64,000 bases of DNA, taken from assembly GCF_003668875.1 (NCBI RefSeq), contig NZ_RAWM01000034.1, positions 1 to 64,000 on the forward strand, given 5' to 3'. The stretch is from Corallococcus interemptor (GTDB lineage Bacteria; Myxococcota; Myxococcia; Myxococcales; Myxococcaceae). Of the stretch, positions 60,628 through 64,000 are shown piece after piece (position 1 is the first letter of the stretch; each line of letters opens with the position of its first letter). The notes under the pieces were generated by a model. It saw nothing but the letters and a program-made list of their open reading frames with translations, did not search any database and was not told where the DNA came from. The position numbers were made by a program, and so were the translations under genes.

Positions 60628-62154
60628 ATGTCGAAGGTCTATGAAGCTCCGGGTCAGAAGGGCAGCAAGGTCGAGTACAAGAGCCGTTATGGCAACTACA
60701 TTGGCGGTGAGTTCGTCCCGCCCGTGAAGGGCCAGTACTTCGAGAACATCAGCCCCGTCACCGGACGCCCCTTCTGCGAGGTTCCCCGCTCCACGGCGGA
60801 GGACATCGAGAAGGCGCTGGACGCGGCGCACAAGGCGAAGGACGCGTGGGGCCGCACCGCTCCGGGTGAGCGCGCCAACATCCTGCTGAAGATCGCCGAC
60901 CGCATGGAGCAGAACCTGGAGATGCTCGCCGTCTCCGAGACGTGGGACAACGGCAAGCCCATCCGCGAGACGCTCGCCGCGGACCTGCCGCTGGCCATCG
61001 ACCACTTCCGCTACTTCGCCGGTTGCATCCGCGCGCAGGAAGGCTCGCTCAGCCAGCTGGATGACAACACCGTCGCCTACCACTTCACCGAGCCGCTGGG
61101 CGTCGTGGGGCAGATCATCCCGTGGAACTTCCCGCTGCTGATGGCCGCGTGGAAGCTGGCCCCCGCGCTGGCCGCCGGCAACTGCGTGGTGCTCAAGCCC
61201 GCGGAGCAGACCCCCATCACCATCCTCAAGTTCGCGGAGCTGGTGGGCGACCTGCTGCCCCCCGGCGTGCTCAACATCGTGAACGGCTTCGGCATCGAGG
61301 CGGGCAAGCCGCTCGCCAGCAACAAGCGCATCGCGAAGATTGCCTTCACGGGTGAGACGACCACCGGCCGCCTCATCATGCAGTACGCCTCCGAGAACAT
61401 CATCCCCGTCACCCTGGAGCTGGGCGGCAAGTCCCCCAACATCTTCTTCGAGGACGTCTTCGCCAGGGACGACGACTTCGCCCAGAAGGCGCTGGAGGGC
61501 TTCGCCATGTTCGCCCTCAACCAGGGCGAGGTCTGCACCTGCCCGTCGCGCTCGCTCGTCGCCGAGCGCTTCTACGACGAGTTCATCGCCAGGGCGGTGG
61601 AGCGCACGAAGCGCATCGTGCAGGGCAACCCGCTGGACACCGCCACGCAGATTGGCGCGCAGGCGTCCAACGACCAGCTGGAGAAGATCCTCAGCTACCT
61701 GGACATCGGCAGGAAGGAGGGCGCGAAGGTGCTCACCGGTGGCGGGCGCAAGGCGCTGCCCGGCGCGCTGGCGGAGGGCTACTACGTGGAGCCCACCATC
61801 TTCGAGGGCAGCAACAAGATGCGCGTGTTCCAGGAGGAGATTTTCGGCCCCGTCGTCGCGGTGGCGAAGTTCAAGGACGCCGAGGACGCGCTCGCGCTGG
61901 CCAATGACACGCTCTACGGCCTGGGCGCTGGCGTGTGGACGCGCGACACCCACACCGCGTACCGCATGGGCCGCGGCATCCAGGCGGGCCGCGTCTGGGT
62001 GAACTGCTACCACCTGTACCCCGCGCACGCGGCGTTCGGCGGCTACAAGCAGTCCGGCATCGGGCGTGAGACGCACAAGATGATGCTCAATCACTACCAG
62101 CAGACGAAGAACCTGCTCGTCAGCTACGACCCGAAGCCCATGGGCTTCTTCTAG
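60628..62154 (+). CDS. NAD(P)-dependent aldehyde dehydrogenase
   Basis: 508 residues, full length. Motifs: [19 protein letters not shown] (cofactor loop), [32 protein letters not shown] with the general-base Glu264, and [11 protein letters not shown] with catalytic Cys303. C-terminal [22 protein letters not shown]. The GEVCTCPSR pattern and length fit the acetaldehyde-type AldB/ExaC group, which oxidises short aldehydes such as those from alcohol breakdown. ATG at 60628 follows a GGGAG site. Divergent from the phosphoribosyltransferase operon. Confidence 0.95.
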   Translation: MSKVYEAPGQKGSKVEYKSRYGNYIGGEFVPPVKGQYFENISPVTGRPFCEVPRSTAEDIEKALDAAHKAKDAWGRTAPGERANILLKIADRMEQNLEMLAVSETWDNGKPIRETLAADLPLAIDHFRYFAGCIRAQEGSLSQLDDNTVAYHFTEPLGVVGQIIPWNFPLLMAAWKLAPALAAGNCVVLKPAEQTPITILKFAELVGDLLPPGVLNIVNGFGIEAGKPLASNKRIAKIAFTGETTTGRLIMQYASENIIPVTLELGGKSPNIFFEDVFARDDDFAQKALEGFAMFALNQGEVCTCPSRSLVAERFYDEFIARAVERTKRIVQGNPLDTATQIGAQASNDQLEKILSYLDIGRKEGAKVLTGGGRKALPGALAEGYYVEPTIFEGSNKMRVFQEEIFGPVVAVAKFKDAEDALALANDTLYGLGAGVWTRDTHTAYRMGRGIQAGRVWVNCYHLYPAHAAFGGYKQSGIGRETHKMMLNHYQQTKNLLVSYDPKPMGFF

Positions 62155-62165
62155 GACGCCCGCGC

Positions 62166-62309
62166 ATGCCCGTGCCGCGCGTCGAGGCCACGCCGGCCGT
62201 CGAGGCCTCCGAAGGCGTGCGCTTCCTCATCCGCTCACGCCTGTTCACCGACGACGAGTACCGCGCGCTGGAGCAGGAGGGGCCCCCGCTCAAGGGGCCG
62301 CGACGCTGA
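62166..62309 (+). CDS. small ORF (47 residues) behind the aldehyde dehydrogenase
   Basis: ATG at 62166, 11 bases after the aldehyde dehydrogenase stop; the peptide starts MPVPRVEATPAVEASEGVRF and ends PPLKGPRR. The end FLIRSRLFTDDEYRALEQEG looks like a short amphipathic helix. Codon use is GC-rich in third positions, like its neighbours. The ORF overlaps the convergent kinase stop by 20 bases. No family recognised; it could be an accessory peptide or a chance frame. Confidence 0.4.
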   Translation: MPVPRVEATPAVEASEGVRFLIRSRLFTDDEYRALEQEGPPLKGPRR

Positions 62310-64000
62310 GGGGCGCGCTCCGGGGCAGGCGCAACGTGAAGGTGGCGCCCTGCCCCGGCTGGCTGTCCACGTCGATGCGGCCGCCCAGCGCTTCCACAAT
62401 CTGGCGGCTGATGTAGAGCCCCAGCCCCATGCCGCCGTAGTGCCGCTCGCTCACGGCGCGCTCGAAGCGGCCGAAGAGGCGCGGCAGCGCGTCCGCGTCG
62501 ATGCCGATGCCCTGGTCGCGCACCTCCACCCAGGCCTCGTCGCTCGCGTCCACGCCCGCGCGCACCGACACCGGGTGGCCCGCGCCGTACTTCGCCGCGT
62601 TGGTGAGCAGGTTCACCAGCACCTGGTCCAACCGCGACGCGTCCCAGTGGCCCGGCAGCGTGCGCGGCAGCTCCAGCTGGAGGGGACAGCGCGCCTGGGC
62701 GAACACGTCCTCCAGGCGCTCCACCGCGTCGCGCGTCAGCTGCGCCAGGTCCACCTCCGCGCGCTCCAGCGACAGCTTGCCCAATGACAGACGGCTGACG
62801 TCCAGCAGGTTGTCCACCAGCGCCGTCAGCCGGAACACCTGCCGCTGCGCGGTGTTGAGCCGTCCTGTCACCAGCGACGGCGTGCCCGAGGACTCCAGCG
62901 CCCGGCCAATGAGGTTGTGCTGGAGGATGAGGCTGGTGAGCGGCGTCTTCAATTCGTGGCTCGCCACGGAGAGGAACTCGTCGCGCAGCCGCACCGCGGA
63001 CTGGGCGTCGTGGAACAGGCGCGCGTTCTCCAGCGCCACGCTCAGGCGCAGCGCCAGCTCCTCCGCCATGCTCACGTCCGCGGCCACCAGCGTGCGCTGG
63101 GGCTCCGCGGTGAACAGCGTGATGACGCCCAGCGTGCGGCCCCGCGCGCGCAGCGGCACCGACAGCACCGACGTGGGCGACAGGTGGTCCACCAGCGCCC
63201 GGTGCCCGGTGCTCGTGGAGAAGTCTTCGCACCGCATGAAGTCCACGTGGGAGAGGAAGCGGACCTCGCCGGTCTGGAAGCACTGGAGCGCCGGGTGCGC
63301 GGGCCCCCGGTCCGTTCCTCCCAGGGCCGCATGCAGCCGCGCGTCGTGCTCGGGCACGCGGTGGGCCGCCGTCACCCGCCGCAGGGTGCCGTCCGGCGCG
63401 GCCAGGTCCACCAGGCAGCCGGTGGCCACGTGGTCCACCACCAGCCGCGCCACCTCCGGCAGCGCCGCCTCCACGTCGTCCAGGCGCAGCGCCAGCACGC
63501 GGCTTGCGTCCAATAGCAGCTGCAGCCGCTCCTCGGCCTCCTTGCGCCGGGTGACGTCCGCCATGGCGCCGGTGAGCTCCGTCACCTTCCCGTCCGGCCC
63601 GGCGAAGGACTGCCCCACGCTGTGCAGCCAGCGCACGCCGCCGTCGCGGCGGATGACGCGGAACTCCGCCTCGAAGAAGCCCGGCGCCTCGCGCTGATTG
63701 CGGCGGAACTCCGCCTCCACGTGCGGCCGGTCCTCCGGGTGGAGGTATTGCAGCAGGTCCCCCACCGGCAGGGATGAGTCCACCGCCGGCAGGCCCAGCA
63801 GGTGATTGAGCGCCGCGTCGCGCAGCTCCTTGCCGTGCACCAGGTCCAGGCGCCACGTCCCCATGTCGCCCGTCACCAGCGCCTGCCGCAGCCGCTCCGA
63901 GCGCTCGCGCAGCGCTTCGTAGAGGGCGGCGCGCTCCAGCGCCTGCGCGCACTGGTGCGCCAGCGCCTCCAGGAACGCGCGCTCCGCGGCCGGGAAGACG
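62290..64000 (-). CDS. sensor histidine kinase, N-terminus beyond the window
   Basis: The frame is open through base 64000, so the start lies outside. Order from the window edge: end of a GAF domain (AERAFLEALAHQCAQALERA), PAS (about 63600-63830), GAF (about 63080-63500, VLSVPLRARGRTLGVITLF), HisKA with the His in SVASHELKTPLTSLILQ, and HATPase with NLLTNAAKYG, DQGIGID, GGMGLGLYISRQIVE. Soluble in the visible part. It converges on the aldehyde dehydrogenase and its small ORF. Partner regulator unknown. Confidence 0.92.
   Translation of the reverse strand, partial: VFPAAERAFLEALAHQCAQALERAALYEALRERSERLRQALVTGDMGTWRLDLVHGKELRDAALNHLLGLPAVDSSLPVGDLLQYLHPEDRPHVEAEFRRNQREAPGFFEAEFRVIRRDGGVRWLHSVGQSFAGPDGKVTELTGAMADVTRRKEAEERLQLLLDASRVLALRLDDVEAALPEVARLVVDHVATGCLVDLAAPDGTLRRVTAAHRVPEHDARLHAALGGTDRGPAHPALQCFQTGEVRFLSHVDFMRCEDFSTSTGHRALVDHLSPTSVLSVPLRARGRTLGVITLFTAEPQRTLVAADVSMAEELALRLSVALENARLFHDAQSAVRLRDEFLSVASHELKTPLTSLILQHNLIGRALESSGTPSLVTGRLNTAQRQVFRLTALVDNLLDVSRLSLGKLSLERAEVDLAQLTRDAVERLEDVFAQARCPLQLELPRTLPGHWDASRLDQVLVNLLTNAAKYGAGHPVSVRAGVDASDEAWVEVRDQGIGIDADALPRLFGRFERAVSERHYGGMGLGLYISRQIVEALGGRIDVDSQPGQGATFTLRLPRSAPLSVAAP

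Overview
The window looks like chromosomal DNA of a myxobacterium (Corallococcus, Myxococcus or a close relative). This is inferred from the very high GC content, GC-rich third positions, many signalling proteins (Ser/Thr kinase, hybrid histidine kinases, lone receivers), Tad-type surface proteins and a lipoprotein toxin/immunity pair. No rRNA, tRNA, insertion sequence or prophage was recognised.

Layout. 1-6.5 kb: tail of a membrane-anchored protein, a RuvC-like nuclease, a divergent GT51 transglycosylase, a flavin/NAD reductase, a WD40 lipoprotein and an LpoA-like lipoprotein. 6.6-7.9 kb: a secreted HNH-type toxin gene overlapping a SUKH immunity gene, closed by a bidirectional terminator. 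7.9-9.1 kb: dnaJ behind a 79-bp dyad that contains its likely promoter. 9.1-15.2 kb: an ABC exporter and several small membrane or unknown proteins. 15.2-19.2 kb: a Tad (TadE/TadG-like) operon. 19.3-22.3 kb: a RapA-like SNF2 ATPase. 22.5-31.2 kb: sensor kinase, pentaheme-type cytochrome lipoprotein, then a FIST sensor, triple-receiver hybrid kinase and lone receiver. 31.4-35 kb: a translationally coupled operon of TDO-like, kynureninase-like and O-methyltransferase-like genes. 35-42 kb: a pseudo-hydrolase, a NarL-type regulator, CheR-PAS, histidine kinase, CheB and a second lone receiver. 42-45.3 kb: an ABC1/UbiB-type kinase and a Ser/Thr kinase carrying PilZ and J-like modules. 45.9-46.3 kb: an orphan SUKH gene.

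46.4-58 kb is a type I-C CRISPR-Cas locus, all reading leftward: cas3, cas5c, cas8c, cas7c, a broken cas4-cas1 remnant, cas2, a leader and an array of about 72 repeats. The interference genes look intact. The cas4 start is joined directly to the cas1 end, with a further one-base frameshift, so the locus appears able to interfere but not to acquire spacers. Mutated leader-proximal repeats fit an array that stopped growing some time ago.

58.1-64 kb: a leftward group of ribokinase-like, hydrolase and phosphoribosyltransferase genes, a divergent aldehyde dehydrogenase with a small ORF behind it, and a sensor kinase that runs off the window.

Most operons show 1-4 base stop/start overlaps (ATGA, GTGA, TTGA, TGATG), which decided several start calls.
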